Of a stretch of DNA of 64,000 nucleotides, positions 17,649 through 26,868 are shown one piece after another (within the stretch, counting starts at the first letter, position 1; each line of letters begins with the position of its first letter). Source of the DNA: Rheinheimera sp. EpRS3 (GTDB lineage Bacteria > Pseudomonadota > Gammaproteobacteria > Enterobacterales > Alteromonadaceae); assembly GCF_001513785.1 (NCBI RefSeq), contig NZ_LNQS01000011.1, positions 1 to 64,000 of the forward strand. Direction: 5' to 3'. The notes beneath the pieces were generated by a model. The model saw only the letters and a program-made list of their open reading frames with translations. It had not been told where the DNA came from and did not search any database. A program made the position numbers and the translations under genes.

Positions 17649-18577
17649 TGCTAAGTTTTTTACCCGGCTGGTTGCTGTTGCCTTTTAGCTTTAGCTTGTT
17701 TGCGTTAAATCTGGCGTTGTGGGGTATTTTGGTTACACCACTGGGCATCATCAAATTGCTGCTGCCGTTTAAAGCTGTGCATCGTGTAACTGCACTGGCG
17801 GGTAAAGGCTGCTATCGCGGCTGGACAGCAGTTAATACCGCCTTAATTAATCTGTTTAATCATGTTGACTGGCAAATAAGCGGTGCCCAAACGCTGGATA
17901 AGGCGAGCTGGTATCTGCTTATTTCCAACCATAAAAGCTGGCTCGATATTCCGGTTGTCAGCACAGTGGCCCATAGCCGTATTCCAGAGCCGAAGTTTTT
18001 CTTAAAAGACGAACTAAAATGGTTGCCGTTTTTAGGCACCGGCTGCTGGGCACTGGATATGCCCTTTATGAAGCGCTACAGCACAGCGCAACTGGCTAAA
18101 CGGCCTGAGTTAAAAGGCAAAGATATCGCTACTACCCGTGCGTCATGCCAGAAATTTAAAACCATACCCACCACCATTATTAATTTTGTTGAAGGCACCC
18201 GTTTTACCGACAGAAAAAAAACAGCGAAGCACAGCCCGTTCCAGCACCTGCTGCCCCCCAAAGCAGGTGGTATTGCTTTTACACTGGCCAGCATGGGCGA
18301 GCAGTTTAACGCCATACTGGACTTTACCCTGCTTTACCCCGATAACCCGCAGCATGTTGCTATGGATATGCTGATGGGTAAATTAAAACGGGTGGTGGTA
18401 CAGGTAGAAGTTCTGCAGGTAGATCAGCAGGTTATTGGCGACTATTTTAACGATGAACAGTTTCGTGAACGCTTTCAGTTATGGTTAAACCAGCGCTGGC
18501 AGCATAAAGACCAACTTATACAGCAATATCATCAGGCTCAGGTGTTAGCCACCGCACCCGACCAGCTGCCCTGCTAG
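17648..18577 (+). CDS. PlsC/YihG-type membrane acyltransferase, second copy
   Basis: The 309-residue protein is a paralogue of the gene just upstream, with the same order of motifs: N-terminal hydrophobic helices, HKSWLD as the HxxxxD box, FLKDELKWLPFLGTGCWALD, NFVEGTRF and PPKAGGIAFTLASMGEQF. The two have clearly diverged, for example HQSWAD against HKSWLD. The ATG overlaps the upstream stop by one base. Tandem copies probably differ in acyl-donor or lysophospholipid preference; this is inferred only. It converges on the methyltransferase gene with a seven-base gap. Confidence 0.9.
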   Translation: MLSFLPGWLLLPFSFSLFALNLALWGILVTPLGIIKLLLPFKAVHRVTALAGKGCYRGWTAVNTALINLFNHVDWQISGAQTLDKASWYLLISNHKSWLDIPVVSTVAHSRIPEPKFFLKDELKWLPFLGTGCWALDMPFMKRYSTAQLAKRPELKGKDIATTRASCQKFKTIPTTIINFVEGTRFTDRKKTAKHSPFQHLLPPKAGGIAFTLASMGEQFNAILDFTLLYPDNPQHVAMDMLMGKLKRVVVQVEVLQVDQQVIGDYFNDEQFRERFQLWLNQRWQHKDQLIQQYHQAQVLATAPDQLPC

Positions 18578-18584
18578 CTGTGGT

Positions 18585-19766
18585 TTATCTGGTTGCTGTC
18601 AGCAGCAGGTTACGTGGTGTTACCTGATAATCACAAAATTCGCTGATGCGGGTTTGATAACCATGTTGCTGCAAATATAGTGCTTTATCCAGCGCCAGCC
18701 ATAACTCCAGCGGCCGGCGAAATAAGTGTCTTATCAATTCAATACGCTGAACTGTAGCTGCACGTTGCTGTGCCCGCGCCAGATATACGTCTTCATCTAT
18801 CACGGCCGGTAGCTGCAACTGATGCTGCGCCGCAGCCCAGCAAACAAAGCCGGTAAAACTGCCGCTAAACCAGTGCTTACCAACCGACGCCAGCGGCCGG
18901 TAATGCTGCTGTCCGGTAAGGTCGGCGCGCAATTCATCATAAGCCAGCCGCCACAGCACTTCAGTTGCTCTGAGTTTTTCAACCCGCTCACCTGCTGTTA
19001 CCTGGCCCTGCACCACCAGCTTTAAATCGTCTTTGCTTAACGATAAATTGTGCTGCAAAGCAAGATCCGACATCGGCTGATACTGTGTTTGCGCAATCAA
19101 ATGGTAACAGCACGGCACTAGTTGTAACTGCTGGCAACCTGCCTGCACTGCCTGTTGCAGCATGGTAATATGTAACTGGCCACAGGCATGCAGCGCTACG
19201 ATATGCTGCTTTGGCTGTAAGGCAGCGCCAAGCGGGTCGCTTAATACGTCAGCACAAATAAACTGTTGTGACAGCTGATATTTTTTTGCCAATGCCGCAC
19301 CATCTTCACATAACTGTGGCTGCCATTCGACACTGGTTACCGGCACAGCAAAACGATGGGCCAGTATCCGGCCCAGATGCCCTTTGCCAGCACACCACTC
19401 CAGCACCGGTAACTTACTGTGTGGCCACTGCTGACACAATGCATCAATTTGCTGCAGCTTACGCCCGCCAATACCGTTTTCCAGCCAGAATGGTAACGCC
19501 AGCAAGGGGGCAGAATCAGCGGCAACAGCCACTAGCGGCAAAGCAAATAACGCCGGGAAAAATGACGAAAAATACTGTTGCTGCAAAATGCTGCTTTGGT
19601 CAATCTGCCTTAGCAGGCCATCATCCAGACCTGCTAACAACTGCTGCAGTTCACCATCCGACCACGGTATAGCGTCGCAGGTAAACGGCAGCAGTTGCCA
19701 ATATTGCCGGTACTGCTGCAGTACCGCGCTTAGCTGCTGAAATTGCTGCGTTAATATGTTGCTCAT
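18585..19766 (-). CDS. SAM-dependent methyltransferase, Methyltransf_32-like
   Basis: The 393-residue protein has a Rossmann SAM site LEWCAGKGHLGRILAHRF, an acidic VEWQPQL strand end, VALHACGQLHITMLQQA and LVPCCYH. The H-A-C-G and P-C-C-Y-H pattern is that of the Methyltransf_32 group (TRM13/RRNAD1-like), which suggests an RNA or amino-group substrate, but no specific substrate can be assigned. The ATG at 19766 (MSNILTQQF) follows GGACAG; the frame stays open to 19853, which would overlap the divergent kinase start. It is transcribed away from the kinase/receiver pair. Confidence 0.75.
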   Translation of the reverse strand: MSNILTQQFQQLSAVLQQYRQYWQLLPFTCDAIPWSDGELQQLLAGLDDGLLRQIDQSSILQQQYFSSFFPALFALPLVAVAADSAPLLALPFWLENGIGGRKLQQIDALCQQWPHSKLPVLEWCAGKGHLGRILAHRFAVPVTSVEWQPQLCEDGAALAKKYQLSQQFICADVLSDPLGAALQPKQHIVALHACGQLHITMLQQAVQAGCQQLQLVPCCYHLIAQTQYQPMSDLALQHNLSLSKDDLKLVVQGQVTAGERVEKLRATEVLWRLAYDELRADLTGQQHYRPLASVGKHWFSGSFTGFVCWAAAQHQLQLPAVIDEDVYLARAQQRAATVQRIELIRHLFRRPLELWLALDKALYLQQHGYQTRISEFCDYQVTPRNLLLTATR

Positions 19767-19841
19767 AAATATCTGTCCGCCGTTTTGCCAGGCCAGCGCT
19801 TGTGCTTTATAGTAAAGCAGTCCGCTTAGATTAAGGCCGCT

Positions 19842-21701
19842 ATGATAAATCAACGCGTTAGCAGAACCACTAATTTTATCAGTTGGCTGGGCAGCATCTT
19901 ATTGCTGATACTATTTAGCTATCTGGCATGGCGGGGATACCGGCTTAATCCAACTGACGATGTGTTACAACGCTGGGTACTGGCATTTTTAGCCAGCGAA
20001 TTGCTGTTATTAATACTGCTTTCTGAGGTTAAACGCTTAATCAGACATCTGCTACAAGAAGTAAAGCAGTCGGAGAGTTTAAAACAGCAACTCGCAGCAC
20101 AGCAAACGCAGAAATACCAGCAAGCACTTAGCACCTTAAACAATATCGCCGCCAGCTTTAACCCCGACTGGCGCAAGCAGCTACGCCAGGCGCTGCAGGT
20201 TGCTGCAGATTACCTGCAGTTACCCATCGCTGTGCTCAGTAAAATTGAGCAGCAGGATTATCAGATCCTGGTGCACAGCGCGCCAGCCGGTTTATTGCAG
20301 GACGACAGTCATTTTGAGCTGGGTAATACTTATTGCAGCCTGGCACTGGCCGAAGGCGGCATTTTTGCCACTAATCAAATGAGTGCAGGCCCCTATGCCA
20401 GCCACCCGGCCTTTAAAGCTTTTGCGCTGGAAAGCTATATTGGCAGTGCAGTGCAGGTAGAAGGAAAGCCATTTGGCACAGTGGGGTTTTCTTCGGCCAG
20501 TTCGCGTGAACTGGCTTTTAGCCAATTGGAGTGCGAATTTGTCAGCCTGCTGGCGCGCTGGATTGGCAGTACCATTGAACGCCGACGCTATCTGGATGCA
20601 CAAATAGAAGCCGCCGGGCGGTTACAGAAAATTGCCAGTCAGCTACCGGGCATGGTATTTCAGTTTCAGTTAGCACCAGATGGCAGTAGCTGTTTGCCTT
20701 ACTGCAGCGAGGGTATCCGTGATATTTATCAGTTGACACCTGAGCAGGTAAAGCTTGATGCCAGCCCGATGCTGTCGCTAATCCACCCGGATGATGCCCA
20801 ATTGATGTATGACAGTATTATCGCCTCAGCACAGCAACTTAGCCTGTGGAAACTGGATTACCGGATACAACGCCCTGATGGTGACGTGATATGGGTTAGC
20901 GGCCGCTCAGTACCTGAACGCCAGGCAGATGGCAGCGTACTGTGGTACGGTTTTATTAGTGACATTAGCGAAAGAAAAAAAATTGAGCGCCTCAAAGATG
21001 AGTTTGTCTCTACCGTCAGCCATGAACTGCGCACACCATTGACAGCAATTAGCGGCGCCATCGGCCTATTGCATGGTGAAGTATTTGGCCCACTGCCGCA
21101 GCAAGCTGCGCAGATGACACAGCTGGCACAGGCCAACGTTAAAAAATTACAGCTACTGATTAATGATCTGCTGGATATGGATAAGCTGATCGCCGGCAAG
21201 ATGTTGTTTGATATTCAGCCGCAACCATTATTACCTATCATAGAGACATCGTTGCACGATAACCAAAGCTATGCCCAGCAATATCAAGTTTCCTACCAAC
21301 TAGAGTCCACATCGGCCGATATGTGGGTAAATGTTGATAACATGCGCCTGCAGCAGGTTATGGCTAACCTGCTCTCCAATGCAGCTAAATTTTCGCCACC
21401 GCTGGCGGTGGTTAATATTATTGTGCAGCAACAGGGCAATAATGCATTGATCCGGGTAATAGACAGCGGCTGCGGTATTAACGAGCAGTTTAAACCCCAT
21501 ATTTTCAGCAAGTTTTCTCAGGCTGACAGCTCTGATATTAAAAGCAAAGGCGGCACAGGACTTGGTTTGGCTATCAGCAAACAGTTAATGAGCCGTATGC
21601 AGGGTGAAATAGGTTTTCAGTCAGAGCAAGATAAAGGCAGTGAATTTTATTTGTTACTGCCACTGGCCAGCACGGCAGAACTACCAGAGGTAGATTTATG
21701 A
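19842..21701 (+). CDS. Membrane histidine kinase with GAF and PAS sensor domains
   Basis: The 619-residue sensor kinase has two transmembrane helices (about 13-30 and 45-62), with almost no periplasmic loop between them. A short coiled coil follows, then a GAF domain (about 95-245), a PAS domain (about 265-375), HisKA with His394 in STVSHELRTPLTA, and HATPase_c with the N box (QQVMANLLSNAAKF), VIDSGCGI and GGTGLGLAISKQ. Sensing is therefore probably cytoplasmic or at the membrane. The stop overlaps the start of the receiver gene (ATGA), so the pair forms a two-component unit. The signal is unknown. Confidence 0.92.
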   Translation: MINQRVSRTTNFISWLGSILLLILFSYLAWRGYRLNPTDDVLQRWVLAFLASELLLLILLSEVKRLIRHLLQEVKQSESLKQQLAAQQTQKYQQALSTLNNIAASFNPDWRKQLRQALQVAADYLQLPIAVLSKIEQQDYQILVHSAPAGLLQDDSHFELGNTYCSLALAEGGIFATNQMSAGPYASHPAFKAFALESYIGSAVQVEGKPFGTVGFSSASSRELAFSQLECEFVSLLARWIGSTIERRRYLDAQIEAAGRLQKIASQLPGMVFQFQLAPDGSSCLPYCSEGIRDIYQLTPEQVKLDASPMLSLIHPDDAQLMYDSIIASAQQLSLWKLDYRIQRPDGDVIWVSGRSVPERQADGSVLWYGFISDISERKKIERLKDEFVSTVSHELRTPLTAISGAIGLLHGEVFGPLPQQAAQMTQLAQANVKKLQLLINDLLDMDKLIAGKMLFDIQPQPLLPIIETSLHDNQSYAQQYQVSYQLESTSADMWVNVDNMRLQQVMANLLSNAAKFSPPLAVVNIIVQQQGNNALIRVIDSGCGINEQFKPHIFSKFSQADSSDIKSKGGTGLGLAISKQLMSRMQGEIGFQSEQDKGSEFYLLLPLASTAELPEVDL

Positions 21702-22084
21702 ACGAATTAAAACGCATTATGCATGTAGAGGACGATCCGTCTATTCAGCAGGTAGCGAAAATTGCGCTGGAAGCCGTAGGTGGTTTTAGTGTGCATACTT
21801 GTGGCAGTGGCAAGCAGGCATTAACCGATTACCCTTCAGTAACACCGCAACTGATCTTGCTGGATGTGATGATGCCGGGTATGGATGGCCCCACTACATT
21901 GCAGCAGTTGCAAACCCAATACGATTTAACCAAAGTCCCGGTAGTATTTATGACAGCCAAGGTGCAAAGCAATGAAGTTGCGTCTTACAAAGCACTGGGG
22001 GCTGCTGATGTGGTAGCAAAGCCGTTTGACCCTATGACGCTGTCAAACCAGATCAGGCAGATCTGGCTCGACTTTCATCAGTAA
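21698..22084 (+). CDS. Single-domain response regulator
   Basis: The 128-residue protein is a receiver domain only. The phosphoacceptor is Asp56 in LILLDVMMPGMDG, with the acidic pair in HVEDDPS near the N-terminus and the conserved Lys in VVAKPFDP. It has no DNA-binding or enzymatic output, so it acts through a partner, as CheY- or Spo0F-like proteins do. It is translationally coupled to the upstream GAF-PAS kinase. Confidence 0.93.
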   Translation: MNELKRIMHVEDDPSIQQVAKIALEAVGGFSVHTCGSGKQALTDYPSVTPQLILLDVMMPGMDGPTTLQQLQTQYDLTKVPVVFMTAKVQSNEVASYKALGAADVVAKPFDPMTLSNQIRQIWLDFHQ

Positions 22085-22102
22085 CAACGGCCTGCTTTGG
22101 TA

Positions 22103-22960
22103 TCAGTACAGCAGGCTGTACAATTTACGCCGGTACAGCGTTGCCACACTGTCGCCTTTGGGCAGCGCAGCCAGAATATCCAGATACAGCTTTTTGCTGC
22201 TGCCGTAGTTTAAATCCTGTTGCAGAATACTCAGCAGCAGCGCCAACGCCTCTTCACTGCGCTGTACCGCCTGATATTGCACAGCCAGTTTTTCTTTCAG
22301 TTCGTTTTTATTTGGTGCAGCGTCGGGTTCTGCTGCCAGTGCAGTTTCCAGCGCCTTAATTTCTGGCGTGTCGGCAGCTTCCCTGGCCAGCTCCAGTTTG
22401 GCAACCACCGATTTATACAAGGCATCCTGATCAGCCAGCTTGATCTCGCTTAGCAGCGCTTCGGCTTGTGGCAACTGCCCCAGGCTAACAGCGGCATCGG
22501 CCAGCCACAGTTTGATCTCGGTACGCTCGGGTGCCAGGGTTAATGCGTCTTTTAACAACGGATAAGCAGCGGCGTAGTCCTGCGTTGCCAACAATTGTTC
22601 AGCCTGTGCCAGTAAATCATCTTCCGGCTTAGGTAAGTAAGCAGCCAGTTTATCGCGGATAGCCTGCTCGGTTTCTACTCCGGCAAAGCCATCAACCGGC
22701 CGGCCTTGTTTAATCATCATCACGGTTGGCAGCGATTGCACACCAAACTGCATAGCCAAGTCTTGTTCTTTGTCACAGTCTACCCTGGCCAGCAGTAACT
22801 GCTGCGGATATTGTTGTACTATGCGCTCCAGCACCGGGCTTAACTGCTTGCAACCCTCGCTGCGGGCCGACCAGAACTGGAATAGCACCAGTTTCTGCAT
22901 CGAGGCATCCAGTACCTCACGGGCGTTATTAATAGAAACATCAATAATAGGCTGGTGCAT
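22103..22960 (-). CDS. Thioredoxin-like co-chaperone (YbbN/CnoX type)
   Basis: The 285-residue protein has an N-terminal thioredoxin fold (1-110, VLFQFWSARSEGCKQLSPVL) and a C-terminal TPR-like region (about 115-285). The active-site CxxC is reduced to SxxC (Ser-Glu-Gly-Cys), as in E. coli CnoX (Ser-Gln-His-Cys), which works as a redox-tuned holdase handing substrates to GroEL or DnaK rather than as a reductase. The gene is monocistronic. A hairpin (GCCTGC/GCAGGC, about 22090-22116) overlaps its 3' end but lacks a T tract. Confidence 0.88.
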   Translation of the reverse strand: MHQPIIDVSINNAREVLDASMQKLVLFQFWSARSEGCKQLSPVLERIVQQYPQQLLLARVDCDKEQDLAMQFGVQSLPTVMMIKQGRPVDGFAGVETEQAIRDKLAAYLPKPEDDLLAQAEQLLATQDYAAAYPLLKDALTLAPERTEIKLWLADAAVSLGQLPQAEALLSEIKLADQDALYKSVVAKLELAREAADTPEIKALETALAAEPDAAPNKNELKEKLAVQYQAVQRSEEALALLLSILQQDLNYGSSKKLYLDILAALPKGDSVATLYRRKLYSLLY

Positions 22961-23309
22961 AAAACAAAAATCCTTGCTGGCAGATCAAAATTCAATTGTG
23001 TCTTACTATGTGGGCACAGCCGTGGCTTTGCAAGCCTTGTAAGTGCTGACACCCGACGCCAAAACGGCGGAAAAAAGCATCGACATCCGGCCGTCTATCA
23101 CGTAAATTAATACAGCGCACAAAAATGACTGCTCAGCAGCAAATAACCATAGCGCCATAGTTTGAGTTTAACAGCTTATCCTGTTTAACCAGTCCACGTA
23201 GCACACAGAATTAAAGCGGCCTTTGGTTGCTTTAAGAGTATTCACCCGCGCCTTTGCCTGCAAAGCCGTGGTGTGTTGTATTTGCCACAGCAAACTATGA
23301 GATAGCATA
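22961..23309. other. Intergenic region upstream of ilvI
   Basis: This is 349 bases between the divergent ybbN-like gene and ilvI. I looked for a leader peptide rich in branched-chain codons and a following attenuator on the plus strand and found none. A sigma-70-like TTGAGT occurs near 23162 but lacks a clear -10. The region is long enough for Lrp-type sites, which are too degenerate to call. Confidence 0.3.
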
Positions 23310-25079
23310 ATGACCAGCCAAACCCAGCCAGACGATAAGTCAGCCGACTCCACCAGAGCAACAGAAATGTTATCCGGTGCCGCCATGGTAATACGCGCCC
23401 TAGCCGATGAGGGTGTCGAATACCTGTACGGTTATCCGGGTGGCGCTGTATTACATATTTACGACGCCCTGTTTCAGCAAAACAAAGTTAAGCATGTCTT
23501 GGTACGACATGAACAAGCCGCTACCCATATGGCCGATGCCTACGCCCGTGCCAGTGGTAAAGCCGGTGTTGTGCTGGTAACCTCAGGCCCCGGCGCCACC
23601 AATGCGGTTACTGGTATTGCTACTGCCTACATGGATTCTATTCCGATGGTGGTGCTTACCGGCCAGGTAATGAGCCACTTAATTGGCGGTGATGCGTTTC
23701 AGGAAACCGATATGCTGGGTATCTCGCGGCCAATTTGTAAGCACAATATGTCAGTGCGCCGGCCAGAAGATATTCCCTATTTAATTAAAAAGGCCTTTCA
23801 TATCGCGCAAACCGGCCGGCCGGGCCCGGTGGTGCTGGATATCCCTAAAGATATGACCATGCCAAACCAGACATTTGCCTACCATTACCCGGCAGAAATT
23901 AACCTGCGCTCATATCAGCCCAAACTCAAAGGCCACAGCGGCCAGATTAAAAAAGCCGTTACGGCATTGCTGGCCGCGAAAAAGCCGATTTTATATGCTG
24001 GTGGCGGTGTGATTATGGGTGGCGCGTCAAACGAGCTGACCGAACTGGCTCAGTTGCTGAACCTGCCGGTAACTAATACTCTGATGGGCCTAGGCGCCTA
24101 CCCCGCCGGTGATAAACAGTTTATTGGTATGCTGGGTATGCACGGCAGCTATGAAGCCAACCAGACTATGCACCATGCGGACGTTATTCTGGCTGTGGGT
24201 GCCCGCTTTGATGATCGCGTGACGAACAACACCAAAAAATTCTGCCCGGACGCCACCATTATTCATATTGATATCGACCCGGCCAGCATCAGTAAAACCA
24301 TTAATACGCATATTCCTATCGTTGGCTTAGTACAACCGGTGCTGACAGAAATGCTGGAAGTGCTAAAACAGAAGAAGAAAAAGTTAGACAGCGGAGCACT
24401 GGAACAATGGTGGCAGCAAATTGAACAATGGCGCACTGTACATGGTGGCCGCTACGACAACACAGCACCACTGCTAAAGCCGCAATATGTAATTGAGCAG
24501 GTTAGTAAAATTACTAAAGGCGAAGCCTATGTTTGCAGTGACGTAGGCCAGCACCAGATGTTTGCCGCACAGTATTACAAGTTCAATAAGCCCAACCGCT
24601 GGATCAACTCCGGTGGCCTTGGCACCATGGGTTTTGGCTTGCCTGCCGCGATGGGTGTAAAGCTGAATTACCCCGATGCCGATGTGGTGTGTGTTACTGG
24701 TGAGGGCTCTATTCAGATGAATATTCAGGAGCTGTCTACCTGTAAGCAATACGGTTTAGGCGTAAAAATTATTAACCTGAATAACGGCTATTTGGGTATG
24801 GTTAAACAATGGCAGGACATGAATTACGAGTCGCGCTACGCCAGCTCGTACATGGATTCCCTGCCCGACTTTGTCAAGCTGGCTGAAGCTTATGGCCATG
24901 TTGGCATTCGTGTTACCACACCGGAAGAACTGCAACCGGCACTGGAACGTGCCTTTGCGTTAAAAGACCGGTTGGTGTTTCTGGATATTCATATCGATCC
25001 GAAAGAGCACGTTTACCCGATGCAGGTGCCGGGTGGCGCGATGAACGATATGTTTTTAAGCAAAACAGAGAGGACTTAA
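23310..25079 (+). CDS. ilvI: Acetolactate synthase large subunit
   Basis: This ThDP enzyme condenses two pyruvates to acetolactate, or pyruvate with 2-oxobutyrate, in valine, leucine and isoleucine synthesis. The 589-residue protein has the Glu-containing active-site start [15 protein letters not shown] with [15 protein letters not shown], the FAD region, and the ThDP/Mg site [20 protein letters not shown] followed by [12 protein letters not shown]. The first 18 residues or so extend beyond E. coli IlvI; ATG 23310 has a GAGAT upstream, and ATG 23367 (MLSGAAM) would match E. coli length. The small subunit follows after one base. Confidence 0.96.
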   Translation: MTSQTQPDDKSADSTRATEMLSGAAMVIRALADEGVEYLYGYPGGAVLHIYDALFQQNKVKHVLVRHEQAATHMADAYARASGKAGVVLVTSGPGATNAVTGIATAYMDSIPMVVLTGQVMSHLIGGDAFQETDMLGISRPICKHNMSVRRPEDIPYLIKKAFHIAQTGRPGPVVLDIPKDMTMPNQTFAYHYPAEINLRSYQPKLKGHSGQIKKAVTALLAAKKPILYAGGGVIMGGASNELTELAQLLNLPVTNTLMGLGAYPAGDKQFIGMLGMHGSYEANQTMHHADVILAVGARFDDRVTNNTKKFCPDATIIHIDIDPASISKTINTHIPIVGLVQPVLTEMLEVLKQKKKKLDSGALEQWWQQIEQWRTVHGGRYDNTAPLLKPQYVIEQVSKITKGEAYVCSDVGQHQMFAAQYYKFNKPNRWINSGGLGTMGFGLPAAMGVKLNYPDADVVCVTGEGSIQMNIQELSTCKQYGLGVKIINLNNGYLGMVKQWQDMNYESRYASSYMDSLPDFVKLAEAYGHVGIRVTTPEELQPALERAFALKDRLVFLDIHIDPKEHVYPMQVPGGAMNDMFLSKTERT

Positions 25080-25080
25080 C

Positions 25081-25572
25081 ATGCGGCATATTATTTCTGT
25101 TCTGCTGGAAAACGAATCCGGCGCTTTAGCCCGCTTAGTTGGCCTGTTTGCCCAGCGCGGCTATAACATTGACTCACTAAATGTAGCCGCCACCGAAGAT
25201 CCAACCCTGTCACGCTTAACCCTGGTAACCCATGGCAATGATCAGGTGATAGAGCAAATCAGTAAGCAACTGCATAAGCTGATTGAAGTGGTCAAGGTGT
25301 CGGATATCAGCGAGGCGGCACATATTGAGCGCGAACTGATGCTGGTAAAAGTAAAAGCCAGTGGTAATCAGCGCGAAGAGGTAAAACGCTGCGCCGATAT
25401 TTTTCGCGGCCAGATTATCGACGTAACCCCCGCGACCTACACCATTCAGCTGGTAGGCACCAGCGACAAACTTGATGCCTTTATTCAGGCGCTTGGCACT
25501 ACGCCGATAATGGAAGTAGTGCGCAGCGGCGCTTCAGGCATTGCCCGTGGTGAAAAAACGCTGGCGTTATAG
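25081..25572 (+). CDS. ilvH: Acetolactate synthase regulatory subunit
   Basis: The 163-residue protein has an N-terminal ACT domain (ISVLLENESGALARLVGLFA, NIDSLNVAATEDPTLSRLTL) that binds valine for feedback control, and a C-terminal ALS_ss domain (ELMLVKVKA to SGASGIARGEK). It activates the catalytic subunit and makes it valine sensitive. Its ATG follows the ilvI stop by one base with AGAGAGGAC as ribosome site, so the two genes are co-translated. A terminator follows that overlaps the convergent antiporter gene. Confidence 0.96.
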   Translation: MRHIISVLLENESGALARLVGLFAQRGYNIDSLNVAATEDPTLSRLTLVTHGNDQVIEQISKQLHKLIEVVKVSDISEAAHIERELMLVKVKASGNQREEVKRCADIFRGQIIDVTPATYTIQLVGTSDKLDAFIQALGTTPIMEVVRSGASGIARGEKTLAL

Positions 25573-25596
25573 TTTTTAACAGGCATTATGCAAGCA

Positions 25597-25627
25597 CCAA
25601 CGGCAACTTTAGATTGCTGTTGGTTTT
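25597..25627 (+). terminator. Terminator of ilvIH
   Basis: A perfect ten-base stem, CCAACGGCAA (25597-25606) with TTGCTGTTGG (25614-25623), is followed by TTTT on the plus strand only. It overlaps the last codons and stop of the convergent antiporter gene (stop at 25609). Confidence 0.8.
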
Positions 25628-26853
25628 GGCTGATGCCTGCCATATACCCAGTGGAACAACGGCGATGCCATCAGCGTAGTGACTATCGCCATTACCACCA
25701 TAATCGAAAATAACGCTGGCTGGATAACGCCATAACTTAGGGCGATATTAATAATAATCAGCTCCATCAGGCCGCGCGCATTCATTAATGCGCCTATCGC
25801 CATTGCCGTACGGTTATCAGCCCCGTTCAACCGGGCCGCAGCCCAACAGGCCACACCTTTGGCAAATACAGAAACAGCCAGCACCACCAGCGCTACCGAT
25901 AACACCTGCCATGAACCCAGCACATCCAGTTGTGTGTTCAGGCCGGAATAGGTAAAAAACATTGGCAGCAACAGCAAGATAGTAAATTTTTCCAGCCGCT
26001 TACGCAGTTGCTCAACGATTACGCCGCGCGGCATGGCAATACCCAGTAAAAAGCCGCCGAATACAGCATGCAGGCCGACCCAATCCATGCTGTAAGCCGA
26101 CACGGCAAATAACAGCATAATGCCGATAAACTGGGCATAGCTCATATGGTTATTGCGGGCGATATTATCAGCCAGCGGCTGCAGCCAGTGCCGTACTCTG
26201 GTGAGCATGATAAACGCATACAAACCACCACCCAGCAGTGCTTTAAACAGCAACTCAGAGCCACCGCCAAAGCTGGCAAGCACAAAAGCCAGCACCAGCC
26301 AGGCGGCAGCATCGTCGATGGCACCGGCCGCCAGCGCCATGGTGCCCAGGGGTGTGCCGGCTAAACCACGCTCATAAATAATACGCGCCAGCATCGGAAA
26401 GGCCGTAATTGCAATGGCGGCGCCCATAAATAAGGCCGCGTTAAAATAAGAAATATCGGCCGCAAACAGCCCAGGCGTATCGGTAAGCCATAAACACAGC
26501 AAGGCTGCACAGGCAAAAGGCACTAACATACCCGCTAGCGATACGCTGACAGCACTCTTAGCATGGTGTTTAAACAACCGGGTGTTAAATTCCAGCCCGA
26601 CCAGAAACATATACAAGCCCACACCAAGCTGGGCGCCAAAGTACAGCAAGCTGCGGGTATCTGCGGTAAAAATGCTTTGCTGCAACTGTGGCGCCAGCCA
26701 ACCGAATAGCGACGGCCCCAGCAGCACACCGGCAATCATTTCACCCACTACTTTGGGCTGACCAATAAAGCGAGCTACCCGCCCCATAAGCTGCGCCGCC
26801 AGTAAAATCAGTAGGAGTTGTAACAGAAACAACAACACTGTACTAAACCCCAT
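25609..26853 (-). CDS. CPA2-type cation:proton antiporter
   Basis: The 414-residue protein has about 12-13 hydrophobic helices and belongs to the monovalent cation:proton antiporter-2 group (Na_H_Exchanger). It has the conserved GVGLYMFLVGLEF helix and AAGAIDDAAAWLVLA with the Asp pair that carries protons in this family. MNARGLMELIIINIAL near the end is also family-typical. There is no C-terminal TrkA-N (RCK) domain, so it is the short form, not KefB/C. It lies 15 bases downstream of the NRAMP-like gene on the same strand, suggesting one transcript. Confidence 0.85.
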   Translation of the reverse strand: MGFSTVLLFLLQLLLILLAAQLMGRVARFIGQPKVVGEMIAGVLLGPSLFGWLAPQLQQSIFTADTRSLLYFGAQLGVGLYMFLVGLEFNTRLFKHHAKSAVSVSLAGMLVPFACAALLCLWLTDTPGLFAADISYFNAALFMGAAIAITAFPMLARIIYERGLAGTPLGTMALAAGAIDDAAAWLVLAFVLASFGGGSELLFKALLGGGLYAFIMLTRVRHWLQPLADNIARNNHMSYAQFIGIMLLFAVSAYSMDWVGLHAVFGGFLLGIAMPRGVIVEQLRKRLEKFTILLLLPMFFTYSGLNTQLDVLGSWQVLSVALVVLAVSVFAKGVACWAAARLNGADNRTAMAIGALMNARGLMELIIINIALSYGVIQPALFSIMVVMAIVTTLMASPLFHWVYGRHQPKPTAI

Positions 26854-26868
26854 TGGCCAGCCCCTCAG

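Noticed and set aside
22087-22116. Hairpin GCCTGC/GCAGGC at the end of the YbbN-like gene
   Set aside because: It has a long loop and no T tract on either strand, so I do not call it a terminator.
22961-23309. Search for an ilv leader peptide and attenuator
   Set aside because: Short frames here are not rich in Leu, Ile or Val codons, and no terminator/antiterminator pair with a T tract was found.
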